Assembly: GCA_028751095.1 (NCBI GenBank)
Contig: JAQZCZ010000005.1
Coordinates: 1-47,123, forward strand
Length of the DNA stretch: 47,123 bases
Source: Euryarchaeota archaeon Ods01
GTDB lineage: Archaea > Halobacteriota > Halobacteria > Halobacteriales > Halorutilaceae
Direction: 5' to 3'
The notes below the pieces were generated by a model. That model ran no database searches. It was given only the letters and a program-made list of their open reading frames with translations, and was not told where the DNA came from. The stretch's first letter is position 1, and every line of letters starts with the position of its first letter. A program made the position numbers and the translations under genes. Shown in pieces: positions 1 to 6,957 of this stretch.

Positions 1-1521
1 CTCGGAAGGCACGGCGTGTTTGGCAACGCGGTCGGCGAGGAAACCGACGATATCCTCTTCGTCGACAGAAACGCCATCCTCCGTTTCGACGAATACCTTG
101 ACGCGTTCGCTTCCCGGGCGGTCGGGGTCAGGGACGCCGACCGTTGCACCGCGCGCCACGTCGGGATGGGCGTGCAGTTCCTCGTCAACCTCCTCGGTGT
201 AGACCTTGAGACCCGAGACGTTTATCATGTTCTTGACGCGGTCCACGACGTAGAAACGTCCGTCCTCGTCGAGACGGACGAGGTCGCCCGTACGCACAAA
301 GCCGTCGTCGAACTGTTCGTCGCCATCGACGTAACCCTTCATCCGCTGTGGTCCGTCAAGGAGCATCTCGGCGGCAACGTCGCCGCCTGCCGCTTGGTCG
401 AGCGGCACGTCGTCGCCTGTCTCTGGGTCACGTAGACGGACGCGGGTATCGGGTACGGGAACGCCGACGGTAGGATGGTCGTAGCCGAGTTCGCGTTTCG
501 ACGTTCCGGCTATCGACTCGACGAGTCCTTCGATATCGAAATGCGTGACGGGCGACATCTCGGACAGTCCGTATCCCTGCGTCATCCCCCGCGCGCGTTC
601 CTCGAAGTCGTCGCGTGTCTCGGAGGCGAGCGGCGCGGAACCCGAGATACCGACCACATCCATCTCGGCATCCATCTCCATGAACTGTGTTGGCACGCCG
701 ATGACGGCGGTCGGGTCACGTTCGTGTACCGTCTCGACCGCGCCCTCGGTATCGCGCGGGTCGGAGACGAGTAACTGTGACACGCCCATGCTGACGAAGG
801 CGTGCGCCATCGAATGACCGTATGCGTGGTAGAGCGGAAGGGCGTTCAGTATCTCGGCGTTACCCCGCATGACAGACGCGGCGCGCGACATCGAAGCCTC
901 GACCTGCATCGCGTTCGCGGCTACGTTCCTGTGCGTCAACATACAGCCCTTGGGCGTTCCGGTCGTGCCGCCCGTGAACAGGACCGTATGAACGTCCTCG
1001 GTCGGGTCAACGTCGCGTGGTTCGAGGGGTTCGGCTTCGTCAACGGCGTCCCAGAAGGATTCGCCGGTATCACCGCCGACACAGACGACCGCTCCGGTGT
1101 CGAGCGCATCCTCAAGCTCGGCGGCGAGGTCGGCGTACTTCTCGGCGGCGACGATAGCTTCTGGCTCAAGCTTGCTCAGGTTCTTGACGAGCGTCTCAGT
1201 GTTTTCGAGGGGCGAGACGGGGACGTTCGTAGCGCCCGCAACCGAGGCGGCATAGCTCGTTACGACGAACTCGACCGAGGTCGGTAGAACCGAGACTACC
1301 GCGTCGTCGCGTCCGACTCCGCGTTCGTATAGAGCGCCCGCTAGACGCCGCGCGGCGTCCCACGTCTCTCCGTATGTCGTCTCTTCGCCGTCCTGTACCA
1401 ACCCCATCTCGGGATACTCGTCGGCAGCTTCGCGTAGAAGGTGATGGACGGCTTCATCGGGGTAGTCGAGGCTGTGGCTTATTCCGTAGTCTTCGTACAC
1501 AGAGTTCCAAGGAACGTTCAT
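1..1521 (-). CDS. AMP-forming acyl-CoA synthetase (fatty-acid--CoA ligase family), C-terminus cut by window edge
   Basis: This gene reads without a stop from an ATG at 1521 down to base 1 (507 codons), so only the extreme C-terminus is missing. It has the ANL-superfamily signatures in order: the phosphate-binding loop FTGGTTGTPKG (about residues 182-192), a YGLSE adenine-site motif, RTGDLVRLDEDGRFYVVDR with the ribose-binding Asp and hinge, and the start of the mobile C-terminal domain. The family activates a carboxylic acid with ATP to an acyl-adenylate and transfers it to CoA in the cytoplasm. The substrate cannot be read from sequence. The gene is divergent from a Bat-type regulator 81 bp away, and acyl-CoA dehydrogenase and thioesterase genes follow, so fatty-acid or other acyl-CoA breakdown is the likely pathway (inference). 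Confidence 0.93.
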   Translation of the reverse strand, partial: MNVPWNSVYEDYGISHSLDYPDEAVHHLLREAADEYPEMGLVQDGEETTYGETWDAARRLAGALYERGVGRDDAVVSVLPTSVEFVVTSYAASVAGATNVPVSPLENTETLVKNLSKLEPEAIVAAEKYADLAAELEDALDTGAVVCVGGDTGESFWDAVDEAEPLEPRDVDPTEDVHTVLFTGGTTGTPKGCMLTHRNVAANAMQVEASMSRAASVMRGNAEILNALPLYHAYGHSMAHAFVSMGVSQLLVSDPRDTEGAVETVHERDPTAVIGVPTQFMEMDAEMDVVGISGSAPLASETRDDFEERARGMTQGYGLSEMSPVTHFDIEGLVESIAGTSKRELGYDHPTVGVPVPDTRVRLRDPETGDDVPLDQAAGGDVAAEMLLDGPQRMKGYVDGDEQFDDGFVRTGDLVRLDEDGRFYVVDRVKNMINVSGLKVYTEEVDEELHAHPDVARGATVGVPDPDRPGSERVKVFVETEDGVSVDEEDIVGFLADRVAKHAVPSE

Positions 1522-1573
1522 CGATACGTAAGAGACGGTTGTATCGATAGTGAGTTCTGCCGTGTATAGAAGG

Positions 1574-1581
1574 CTTTTATT
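1574..1581 (+). promoter_or_regulatory. box A-like element for the HTH-10 regulator
   Basis: CTTTTATT is centred about 26 nt upstream of the ATG at 1603, the spacing expected for an archaeal TATA box driving a leaderless or nearly leaderless mRNA. Confidence 0.5.
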
Positions 1582-1602
1582 GCTGGAGTTCATCTGGCGC
1601 AT

Positions 1603-2268
1603 ATGCGGTACTACCAGTACGTCCTCAGACCCCCTGGAGGTTACTTCCATCCGTCGGAGGAGGATATCCTTGATGGGATAGACGCCGAGAGAGAGGCTAT
1701 CCTGCACGTCTCGTTACTGTCAGACCGTGACGGTGTCGTCGTGTACAGATGTAGAGGTGCCCACGACGAGCTTCAAGAACGGCTAGACGAGCAGTCTGAG
1801 ATAGTCGAAAGCGAGATATTCAATACCCAAAACGGCGACGACTTCAACCTTTACGTCCGTTTCAAGCCAGGAAGTCCGGTAACCGACCTTCTCGAACTCG
1901 CCGACGAGAACGGACTGATAATCGACACCCCGTTCGAGTTCAAGGACGGAGGTATCGAGATGACCGTGGTCGGAAAGAACGAACGCGTACAGGAGTCGCT
2001 CCCTGACTTCATGCGGCTGACCGAGGAAGCCGAGACGGTCCTGAACCAAGTCGGGAGGTACGCTCCTGAGGAAAGCGACCTCGAACGCGCACTAACCGAG
2101 AGACAGCGGGAGGTCGTGGAGGCGGCTGTCGCGGTTGGCTACTACGACAACCCACGGCAGGCGACCCACGAAGACGTTGCGGAACGCCTCGACTGCACGG
2201 CGAGTACAGCAGGAGAGCATCTCCGTAAGGCGGAGGCGAAGGTCATGCCGCGGACGGTCGACAGATAA
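1603..2268 (+). CDS. Bat-type (HTH-10) transcriptional regulator
   Basis: A 221-aa protein ends in a bacterio-opsin-activator HTH (about residues 162-215): it opens with LTERQREVVEAAVAVGYYDN and continues through a helix-turn-helix with DVAERLDCTASTAGEHLRKAE. The N-terminal 150 residues match the mixed alpha/beta sensor part of short HTH-10 proteins and contain no PAS or GAF domain that I can recognise. Such proteins are DNA-binding regulators in haloarchaea. Its position, divergent from an acyl-CoA synthetase and just ahead of an acyl-CoA dehydrogenase operon, suggests a local regulator of acyl-CoA metabolism (inference). The ATG fits the upstream box A. Confidence 0.9.
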   Translation: MRYYQYVLRPPGGYFHPSEEDILDGIDAEREAILHVSLLSDRDGVVVYRCRGAHDELQERLDEQSEIVESEIFNTQNGDDFNLYVRFKPGSPVTDLLELADENGLIIDTPFEFKDGGIEMTVVGKNERVQESLPDFMRLTEEAETVLNQVGRYAPEESDLERALTERQREVVEAAVAVGYYDNPRQATHEDVAERLDCTASTAGEHLRKAEAKVMPRTVDR

Positions 2269-2308
2269 ACAGCCTGTTATAGAGGGAGCAAGCCACTTCC
2301 CGATAATC

Positions 2309-2320
2309 CGTCTATAGACG
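2309..2320. promoter_or_regulatory. perfect 12-bp palindrome upstream of the SCP2/acyl-CoA dehydrogenase operon
   Basis: CGTCTATAGACG is a perfect palindrome ending 3 nt before the ATG at 2324. A TATA-like GTTATAG lies further upstream at about 2276. The palindrome could be an operator at or just after the transcription start, or a TATA element within a chance palindrome; sequence alone does not decide. Confidence 0.4.
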
Positions 2321-2323
2321 TGT

Positions 2324-2887
2324 ATGTCACTGCAAGACATAGACCGTTACTTCGAGATGGAAGCCGAAGAGCTACGCGACGAACTCGACAACCTCCTAGA
2401 AGACATAGAAGGACAGGTAGAGACGCTCGTCGAGGAGCGACCCGACGACCTTCCGCGTCTGATGGAGAAGCTCGACGAGACAGACGCCGCAGAGTTCGCC
2501 GAGGAGGAGCCGGAGCTTGCCGACAGGTTCCAAGACTTCCTCTGGGACCTGACCGAGAGCTTCATAGCCGCGAACGAAGACCTGCGCGAGAATATCACGC
2601 AGGGAGCGACGGTCAACTTCACCGCAAGCGACTCGCCGATGGAGGGGCATCTCTACGTTGACGACGAAGAACAGACCCTCGACGGCGGACCCGGACAGGT
2701 CGACGGAGCCGACCTTCATATCTCGGGCGACTCGAACACGCTCGTCGGTATGCTGACCGGCTCGACCGACCTTGTGCAGGGATTCATGGCGGGCGAGTTC
2801 GAGATGGACGGCGACGTTGATACAGGCATGGAGCTAGCGTCGGTCCTCGAACCCGTCTACGACGAACTCGGAGGAGACGCCGCATAG
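2324..2887 (+). CDS. SCP2-like sterol/lipid-carrier domain protein
   Basis: A 187-aa acidic protein. Residues 1-90 are predicted helical and charged. The C-terminal half shows the SCP2 pattern of beta strands followed by HISGDSNTLVGMLTGSTDLV and a segment with QGFMAGEFEMDGD and a final helix. SCP2 domains bind acyl chains or acyl-CoA in a hydrophobic tunnel. It is first in a four-gene run: its stop is 1 nt from the ATG of the acyl-CoA dehydrogenase, so translation is probably coupled. A role in presenting acyl-CoA substrates is plausible but inferred. Confidence 0.75.
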   Translation: MSLQDIDRYFEMEAEELRDELDNLLEDIEGQVETLVEERPDDLPRLMEKLDETDAAEFAEEEPELADRFQDFLWDLTESFIAANEDLRENITQGATVNFTASDSPMEGHLYVDDEEQTLDGGPGQVDGADLHISGDSNTLVGMLTGSTDLVQGFMAGEFEMDGDVDTGMELASVLEPVYDELGGDAA

Positions 2888-2888
2888 G

Positions 2889-4097
2889 ATGAAGCTAAAC
2901 GACGAGCGCCGTTTCTTCCGTGACAGCCTCCGCGAGTTCCTTGAGGAGGAGATAGCGCCCGACGTTGAGGAAAAGGACCAAGAGGCGCTGTCGAAGGAGG
3001 AGGTCATCGACTACCAGACGACGATGAAGGAGCAACTCGGCATCGGATTCTCGCCCGACGTAGCCGAGGATTACTGGGGTGACCTCGCATTCTACGGTAT
3101 CGGCTCCGAGGAGATTTCGCGCGTCTGGCCCTCGCTCAACGTCACGCTAAACATGTCGTTCCCCGCGATGTTCGTCGAGTACGCCTCCGACGAGACGAAG
3201 GACGCGATGATGGGGAAGCTCGAATCCGCTGAGATAATCGGCGGACTCGCCGTGAGCGAACCTAAGAGCGGGACGGATACGGTCCATCTCGGAACGACGG
3301 CGGAACCCGACGGCGACGAGTACGTCCTGAACGGGCAGAAGACGTGGGTCTCGAACGCGCCTATTGCGGACGTAATGCTCGTTGCGGCGCACAACTCGGA
3401 GACGGACGCGCGCGAGATGTTCCTCGTTGACCAGGAAAACTCGCCCTTCGAGACGAGCAAGCTCGAAAAGATAGGCTGGAAGGCATCTCCAACGGGCGAG
3501 GTCTACCTTGACGACGTGCGCGTTCCGCGCGACAACAACCTGTCGGTGATGATTTCGAACGCCGTCAAGGAGGGCAACAACCTCGGCGAGATGCTTCCGT
3601 ACCCCGACAGCGTCGTTGACCTGTTCTTCGAACTCAAGCCGCTGAACGCCATCTTCGCATTCATGCGTACGGGCATGGCGCTGATGGCGACGGGTATCTC
3701 GCAGGCGGCTCTCGAAGACTCGGTCGAGTACGCGCAGGAGCGCGAGTCGTTCGGCAAGAAGATAGGCGAGCATCAGCTGATACAGGAGAAGCTATACAAC
3801 ATGAAGGCGCAGACTGAGGCGTCGCGGCGTCTCGCCTACCACGCCATCGACCTCCTGAGCGAAGCGGACCCCGACGCGCGCCTGATGTCGTCGCTCGCCA
3901 AGGGATACGCGTGTGAGAAATGCAACGAGGTAACGTACGAGGGGATACAGATTCACGGAGCGATGGGTCTGTCGGAGGAGTATCCGCTCGAACGTTACCA
4001 CCGTGACGCACGTGTCATGACCATCCCGGACGGGACGACGGAGGTACAGAAGCTCATCGTCGGTAACGAGATGCTCGGAATGTCCGCCTACTCCTAA
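2889..4097 (+). CDS. acyl-CoA dehydrogenase family flavoprotein
   Basis: A 402-aa protein, the usual length for the family, which catalyses FAD-dependent alpha,beta-dehydrogenation of acyl-CoA. Visible motifs are the flavin/substrate signature (AVSEPKSGTD, then NGQKTWVSN), LEKIGWKASPTGEVYLDDVRVP split across the middle domain, QERESFGKKIGEHQLIQ, and the C-terminal IQIHGAMGLSEEYPLERYHRD. The usual C-terminal catalytic Glu of MCAD (YEGT) aligns here with Asp381 in IPDGT. The gene contains the only GGCC I found, in codons for Trp-Pro at 3126-3131. It is followed after 1 nt by a GTG-started thioesterase, giving a compact acyl-CoA operon. Confidence 0.93.
   Translation: MKLNDERRFFRDSLREFLEEEIAPDVEEKDQEALSKEEVIDYQTTMKEQLGIGFSPDVAEDYWGDLAFYGIGSEEISRVWPSLNVTLNMSFPAMFVEYASDETKDAMMGKLESAEIIGGLAVSEPKSGTDTVHLGTTAEPDGDEYVLNGQKTWVSNAPIADVMLVAAHNSETDAREMFLVDQENSPFETSKLEKIGWKASPTGEVYLDDVRVPRDNNLSVMISNAVKEGNNLGEMLPYPDSVVDLFFELKPLNAIFAFMRTGMALMATGISQAALEDSVEYAQERESFGKKIGEHQLIQEKLYNMKAQTEASRRLAYHAIDLLSEADPDARLMSSLAKGYACEKCNEVTYEGIQIHGAMGLSEEYPLERYHRDARVMTIPDGTTEVQKLIVGNEMLGMSAYS
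3127..3130. other. only GGCC tetranucleotide found in the window
   Basis: GGCC occurs here within TGG-CCC, encoding Trp-Pro, a dipeptide for which every codon choice creates GGCC. No other copy was seen by eye in 47 kb. Confidence 0.8.
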
Positions 4098-4098
4098 C

Positions 4099-4560
4099 GT
4101 GTCGGCAACCTTTCCCGACGACGCGGCGGAGATACTCCAGAAGTACCTCGATGAGTCCGACGGCTTTCTTTCGGAGATGGGCGCGGAGATAACCGAACTC
4201 ACGCGCGAGAAGACGACGTTACGTCTGGATTACAGAAGGGGTGTCGCCAACTCGACCGAGCGAAGGTCGCTTCACGGGGGCGCGTTAGCTACGCTCGTCG
4301 ACTCGGCAGGAGGGCTTGCGCTCCGCCCCCATCTCGACGACCCGTTTCGTGACGGCGTTGCGACGGTCAGCCTCAACGTTGACTACCTGTCGTCAGCTAC
4401 CGACGACGTTGTTGCGGAAGCCGAGGTGATGCGCGTCGGCGGAACAGTCGGCGTTTCGAGGGTCAGAATCGAAGAACAAAATAGCAAGGAGAACGTAGAG
4501 GTGGCGGTAGGACGCGGTACTTACCGACTGTTCGGGAGCGACAAGAATGACCAAGACTGA
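4099..4560 (+). CDS. PaaI-type hotdog-fold thioesterase
   Basis: A 153-aa single hotdog domain starting with GTG one base after the upstream stop. The PaaI/YdiI signature is clear: SLHGGALATLVDSAGG at about residues 57-72, with His59-Gly-Gly and the catalytic-position acid Asp68 on the long central helix. The C-terminal strands (ATVSLNVDYLSSATDDVV and an EAEVMRVGGTVGVSRVRI stretch) fit the fold. Family members hydrolyse acyl- or aryl-CoA thioesters. Its place after an acyl-CoA dehydrogenase suggests release or recycling of CoA in the same pathway. It overlaps the next gene by 14 nt. Confidence 0.88.
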   Translation: MSATFPDDAAEILQKYLDESDGFLSEMGAEITELTREKTTLRLDYRRGVANSTERRSLHGGALATLVDSAGGLALRPHLDDPFRDGVATVSLNVDYLSSATDDVVAEAEVMRVGGTVGVSRVRIEEQNSKENVEVAVGRGTYRLFGSDKNDQD

Positions 4561-4939
4561 CAAAGACCACGGGGACGAAGACCTCAACGCGGCGTTCGAC
4601 CCCGTCGGGAACATGCTCGACAGCTTGGACGAGGAACAGAAGGCGGAGATAGTCGATGAGGTTGGCGAGCGTACCGTCGAGAGACTACAGGAGAAGAACC
4701 AAGAGAAGCTTCTTAGCGACCTCGAAGGAGCGATTATAGGGAACCTTCCGGTCCTCGGAAGGTCAACGGTCGTACAGAGAAGCATACGCGTCAGCGTGCG
4801 CGAGGTGTTCGGGGACCAGACCGAGGAGATGATAGGCGACGCCGGCGACGTGGTCGTCGAACGTCTCGTCGAGGCGCATTCGGAGGAGATAGTCGAAGAC
4901 GTGATGCGGACGACCGTCCGTAAGATGAAAGAAAAGTAG
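4547..4939 (+). CDS. hypothetical acidic helical protein, last gene of the acyl-CoA operon
   Basis: A 130-aa protein not recognised. It is rich in Glu, Asp and Val and looks almost wholly helical, with no Cys, no signal peptide and no strong membrane segment; a moderately hydrophobic patch (IIGNLPVLGR) lies near the middle. Its ATG sits inside the thioesterase gene (14-nt overlap), which argues that it is translated with it. Function is unknown; the position suggests a partner of the acyl-CoA enzymes. It converges with the gene ending at 4944. Confidence 0.7.
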   Translation: MTKTDKDHGDEDLNAAFDPVGNMLDSLDEEQKAEIVDEVGERTVERLQEKNQEKLLSDLEGAIIGNLPVLGRSTVVQRSIRVSVREVFGDQTEEMIGDAGDVVVERLVEAHSEEIVEDVMRTTVRKMKEK

Positions 4940-4943
4940 CCGG

Positions 4944-5327
4944 CTACTCCGAGCGCACGAAAGGCTCGTCGACGTATCTCTTTAGCTCGTAGCCTTCGAC
5001 GGCTTCTTCCGCGTGTATACTCTGTCCGACGACCTCCGGAATACCGTCATAGCGGACGTACTCGGAGGCGGCGAGAATACCTAGAAGCACCGCGGCGACG
5101 AGAGCGCCGACGGCTACGCCGCTCAGATAGACGCCTCCGGCGGCGAGAGCGCCCGTGAAGACGGCTCCCGCGAGCAGTCTACGCCTCCTGAGACGTGCCG
5201 CCTCGCGTGCATGAGCGCCGACAACCTTAGTGCCGTCGTCCCCGGGGACAGCCACGTACGTCGGTTCATCGTCGCCGTACCGGAGTACGTCGACGGTCGT
5301 CGGCATCTCGTCGGGGTCGGGCGTCAT
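4944..5327 (-). CDS. small haloarchaeal-type membrane protein
   Basis: A 127-aa protein with a charged N-terminal half (including a basic RLRRRR stretch) followed by two closely spaced hydrophobic segments (about residues 52-90, AVFTGALAAGGVYLSG then VAVGALVAAVLLGILA) and a short acidic tail. It is probably a membrane hairpin with both ends in the cytoplasm by the positive-inside rule. No known domain was recognised. Its ATG overlaps the stop of the upstream HicB-like gene (ATGA type), so the two are probably co-translated. Confidence 0.7.
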   Translation of the reverse strand: MTPDPDEMPTTVDVLRYGDDEPTYVAVPGDDGTKVVGAHAREAARLRRRRLLAGAVFTGALAAGGVYLSGVAVGALVAAVLLGILAASEYVRYDGIPEVVGQSIHAEEAVEGYELKRYVDEPFVRSE

Positions 5328-5554
5328 CCGTCGTCGGCGTCGGTCCCTATCCCGTCAGCTTCGACGCCGAGTTCGCGCCGCAGGTCTTCTGTGTCCTCGA
5401 TTCCCTCGCCGTCGTCGTCGTAAGCCGCGAGTTCGGCGTCAAGGCTGGTTAACGCCTCCTGACGCGTCCCGCCGTGCGCCGAGACTCCCGTGTCTACGTC
5501 TACGGCAACCCAGACGCCCGCCTCGTGTACGAGCCGTATCTCCTGTTCGCGCAT
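5324..5554 (-). CDS. HicB-like (UPF0150-type) small protein
   Basis: Starting at the ATG at 5554 this gives 76 aa. Residues 1-45 have the HicB/UPF0150 pattern: a strand with a charged start, VWVAVDVDTGVSAHGGTRQE, and a following helix (ALTSLDAELAAY). The tail is acidic and low in complexity. An in-frame ATG further upstream (5686) would add an Arg-rich stretch lying inside DUF5830 and is rejected. HicB proteins are usually antitoxins of HicA RNases, but no HicA-like gene (small, with GSHxxY) is adjacent, so this may be a solitary regulator. It overlaps the downstream membrane-protein gene by 4 nt. Confidence 0.72.
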   Translation of the reverse strand: MREQEIRLVHEAGVWVAVDVDTGVSAHGGTRQEALTSLDAELAAYDDDGEGIEDTEDLRRELGVEADGIGTDADDG

Positions 5555-5583
5555 ACACCGTGTAGGTTGGGTGGGTTGAAGTA

Positions 5584-5952
5584 TCATTCGCGTCCGAGCG
5601 TCTTCCGTATACAGGTCGAGCCGTACGGTCCTACGTCGCCGTCGTCGAAACGGACGAAGTAGCCCGTCGAGAGCGAACGTCCGCACCGCGCGCAGTCGAA
5701 GTCGCCCTCCTTGGTCACGACCTCGTCCTCGAAGCTGACGCCGGTACCGTCAACGGAGAACCGCGCCTCGCCCTCGCCGTCGTCGCGGCTCAGAACGCCT
5801 TCGCTTTCGGCGCGGTCGATAACCTCGCGGGTTACGGCGGGCGCGTCACCGACCGCCTCCTCGATTCTGTCCATGAGTTCGGGAAGGGCGACGCCGTCGT
5901 CATCAATGCTACGGACGAGCGCCAGACCGAGACGTACCTTCTCATCAGTCAT
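5584..5952 (-). CDS. DUF5830-family protein with C-terminal zinc-binding motif
   Basis: A 122-aa protein resembling the haloarchaeal DUF5830 family. The N-terminal 60 residues look like a winged-helix or helical domain (VRLGLALVRSIDDDGVALPE onward). The C-terminal part contains CARCGRSLSTGYFVRF and a third cysteine in YGSTCIRK, giving a CxxC...C pattern suited to zinc binding. The VVTKEGDFDCARCG segment is characteristic of the family as I recall it. Function is unknown; nucleic-acid binding is plausible. Its start overlaps the stop of the upstream Cys-rich gene by 8 nt. Confidence 0.78.
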   Translation of the reverse strand: MTDEKVRLGLALVRSIDDDGVALPELMDRIEEAVGDAPAVTREVIDRAESEGVLSRDDGEGEARFSVDGTGVSFEDEVVTKEGDFDCARCGRSLSTGYFVRFDDGDVGPYGSTCIRKTLGRE

Positions 5953-6127
5953 AGTCGATTTCGCACGCGTCGCCGTCGGCGAGGCATTCCTCGTCTATAT
6001 GGGCGGACAGACAGGCGTAGTTGCAGAACGCGCCCGTCTCCACCCGCCTAAACTCGCGTTCTTCGAGGGTGAAAACCGGGTCGTGTCGGTAGACATCGCC
6101 CCCGCAGCAACTGCATTCGGTCGTCAT
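5945..6127 (-). CDS. small Cys-rich (zinc-ribbon-like) protein
   Basis: A 60-aa protein from the ATG at 6127; a longer in-frame reading to 6181 adds an unlikely hydrophobic leader. It has CSCCGGDVY near the N-terminus and FCNYACLSAH in the middle, plus two more Cys toward the acidic C-terminus, a pattern typical of small haloarchaeal zinc-finger proteins. No specific function is known to me. It is co-transcribed with DUF5830 (8-nt overlap) and divergent from the cold-shock gene. Confidence 0.7.
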   Translation of the reverse strand: MTTECSCCGGDVYRHDPVFTLEEREFRRVETGAFCNYACLSAHIDEECLADGDACEIDYD

Positions 6128-6202
6128 ACGGAGGCATATGAAGGCGCACAAGTTGAGTCTAAGGGTGAGAAGGTGACACACGGTGGGTCGTTAACACAAG
6201 GG

Positions 6203-6232
6203 CTTTACGTCTCCCCGCGAAAGGTAGACTGC
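6203..6232 (+). promoter_or_regulatory. box A plus conserved 11-nt leader element of cold-shock gene 1
   Basis: CTTTACG at 6203-6209 begins exactly 33 nt before the ATG. AGGTAGACTGC at 6222-6232 ends 3 nt before it. Both elements have counterparts at identical distances upstream of the second cold-shock gene (40678-40684 and 40697-40707). Confidence 0.65.
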
Positions 6233-6235
6233 CAC

Positions 6236-6436
6236 ATGACAGAAGGCACGGTTGGCTTCTTCCATGATAGGAAGGGCTACGGTTTCATAGAGCGAAACGA
6301 CGATGACGACTCCGAGGACGTTTTCTTCCACATGGAAGACATAGAAGGTCCTGACCTAGAAGAGGGTCAGGAAGTCCGTTTCGAGGTCGAGGAAGCAGAC
6401 AAGGGTCCCCGCGCGACGAACCTAGAGCGCATATAG
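6236..6436 (+). CDS. cold-shock domain protein (copy 1)
   Basis: A 66-aa single cold-shock domain with both RNA-binding motifs: KGYGFIER (RNP1, residues 13-20) and DVFFHMED (RNP2, about 28-35). These proteins bind single-stranded RNA or DNA and act as RNA chaperones. The start is the ATG at 6236; the longer open frame from 5711 lies opposite other genes and is ignored. A paralogue lies at 40711 with nearly identical nucleotides over the first 60 nt. A T5 run follows the stop. Confidence 0.93.
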   Translation: MTEGTVGFFHDRKGYGFIERNDDDDSEDVFFHMEDIEGPDLEEGQEVRFEVEEADKGPRATNLERI

Positions 6437-6458
6437 ACGCTCTTCGTTAGCGGAGACA

Positions 6459-6463
6459 TTTTT
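6459..6463 (+). terminator. T-run downstream of cold-shock gene 1
   Basis: TTTTT lies 23 nt after the stop, between two converging genes. Archaeal termination often uses such oligo-T tracts. Confidence 0.4.
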
Positions 6464-6491
6464 CAGAGCTAACCGCGTAGCGACGCGTGGG

Positions 6492-6770
6492 TCAGAACGA
6501 GACGGGTTCTTCTACGGGATTAGGTCCGCGGTCGTCGTAGTTCTTCCTGCCGACGTACGCCTCGCTGAGGTTGCACAGTATCGACTCGTATACCTCGGCG
6601 GTCGAGTAGTAGGTTTCGGTGCTGTCGCGTCCGAGTACCTGAGCGACAGTCTCGGGGTCGCCGCCGGGCGCTTCTAGCTTCTCGTTACCGATTCGGTCGA
6701 GGACTGTGCTTCGGTCGGCAGGACAGTCAACGCAGTCGTCTATCTCGTCTCTGACTTCTCTTAGCCTCAT
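6492..6770 (-). CDS. DUF5789-family small protein
   Basis: A 92-aa protein from the ATG at 6770, beginning MRLREVRDEIDDCVDCPADR and ending KNYDDRGPNPVEEPVSF. The opening Met-Arg-Leu, the central LEAPGGDPETVAQVLG and the YVGRKNYDDRG motif match the DUF5789 family common in haloarchaea. Function is unknown. The upstream in-frame ATG at 6806 is less likely because the family starts at MRL. It converges with the cold-shock gene. Confidence 0.8.
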   Translation of the reverse strand: MRLREVRDEIDDCVDCPADRSTVLDRIGNEKLEAPGGDPETVAQVLGRDSTETYYSTAEVYESILCNLSEAYVGRKNYDDRGPNPVEEPVSF

Positions 6771-6808
6771 CTTTACACCTCGTCTTGGTTCCCATAATCC
6801 ACCCACCT

Positions 6809-6816
6809 ACATAAAG
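6809..6816 (-). promoter_or_regulatory. possible box A for the DUF5789 gene
   Basis: On the minus strand, TTTATG lies about 42 nt before the ATG at 6770 inside an AT-rich stretch (about 6800-6870), which is the only clear AT-rich spacer in this part of the window. An AGCTT/AAGCT inverted repeat beside it could serve as the end of the upstream LEA14-like gene. Confidence 0.35.
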
Positions 6817-6957
6817 CTTCTGAAAGCTCTAAATCAATTGACCAATATAACTTGACAAAGTGGCAATAATCCAAGGTAACCGTCCACCCACTCCGGACAG
6901 CTGACCGCCACGGCGTCGCTGTCGGCGAGACACGGGCTACGAGAGCTAGACGAGAGG

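Noticed and set aside
5711-6235. Upstream extension of the first cold-shock protein
   Set aside because: The extension runs opposite DUF5830 and the Cys-rich gene; paralogue, promoter and family length all support the ATG at 6236.
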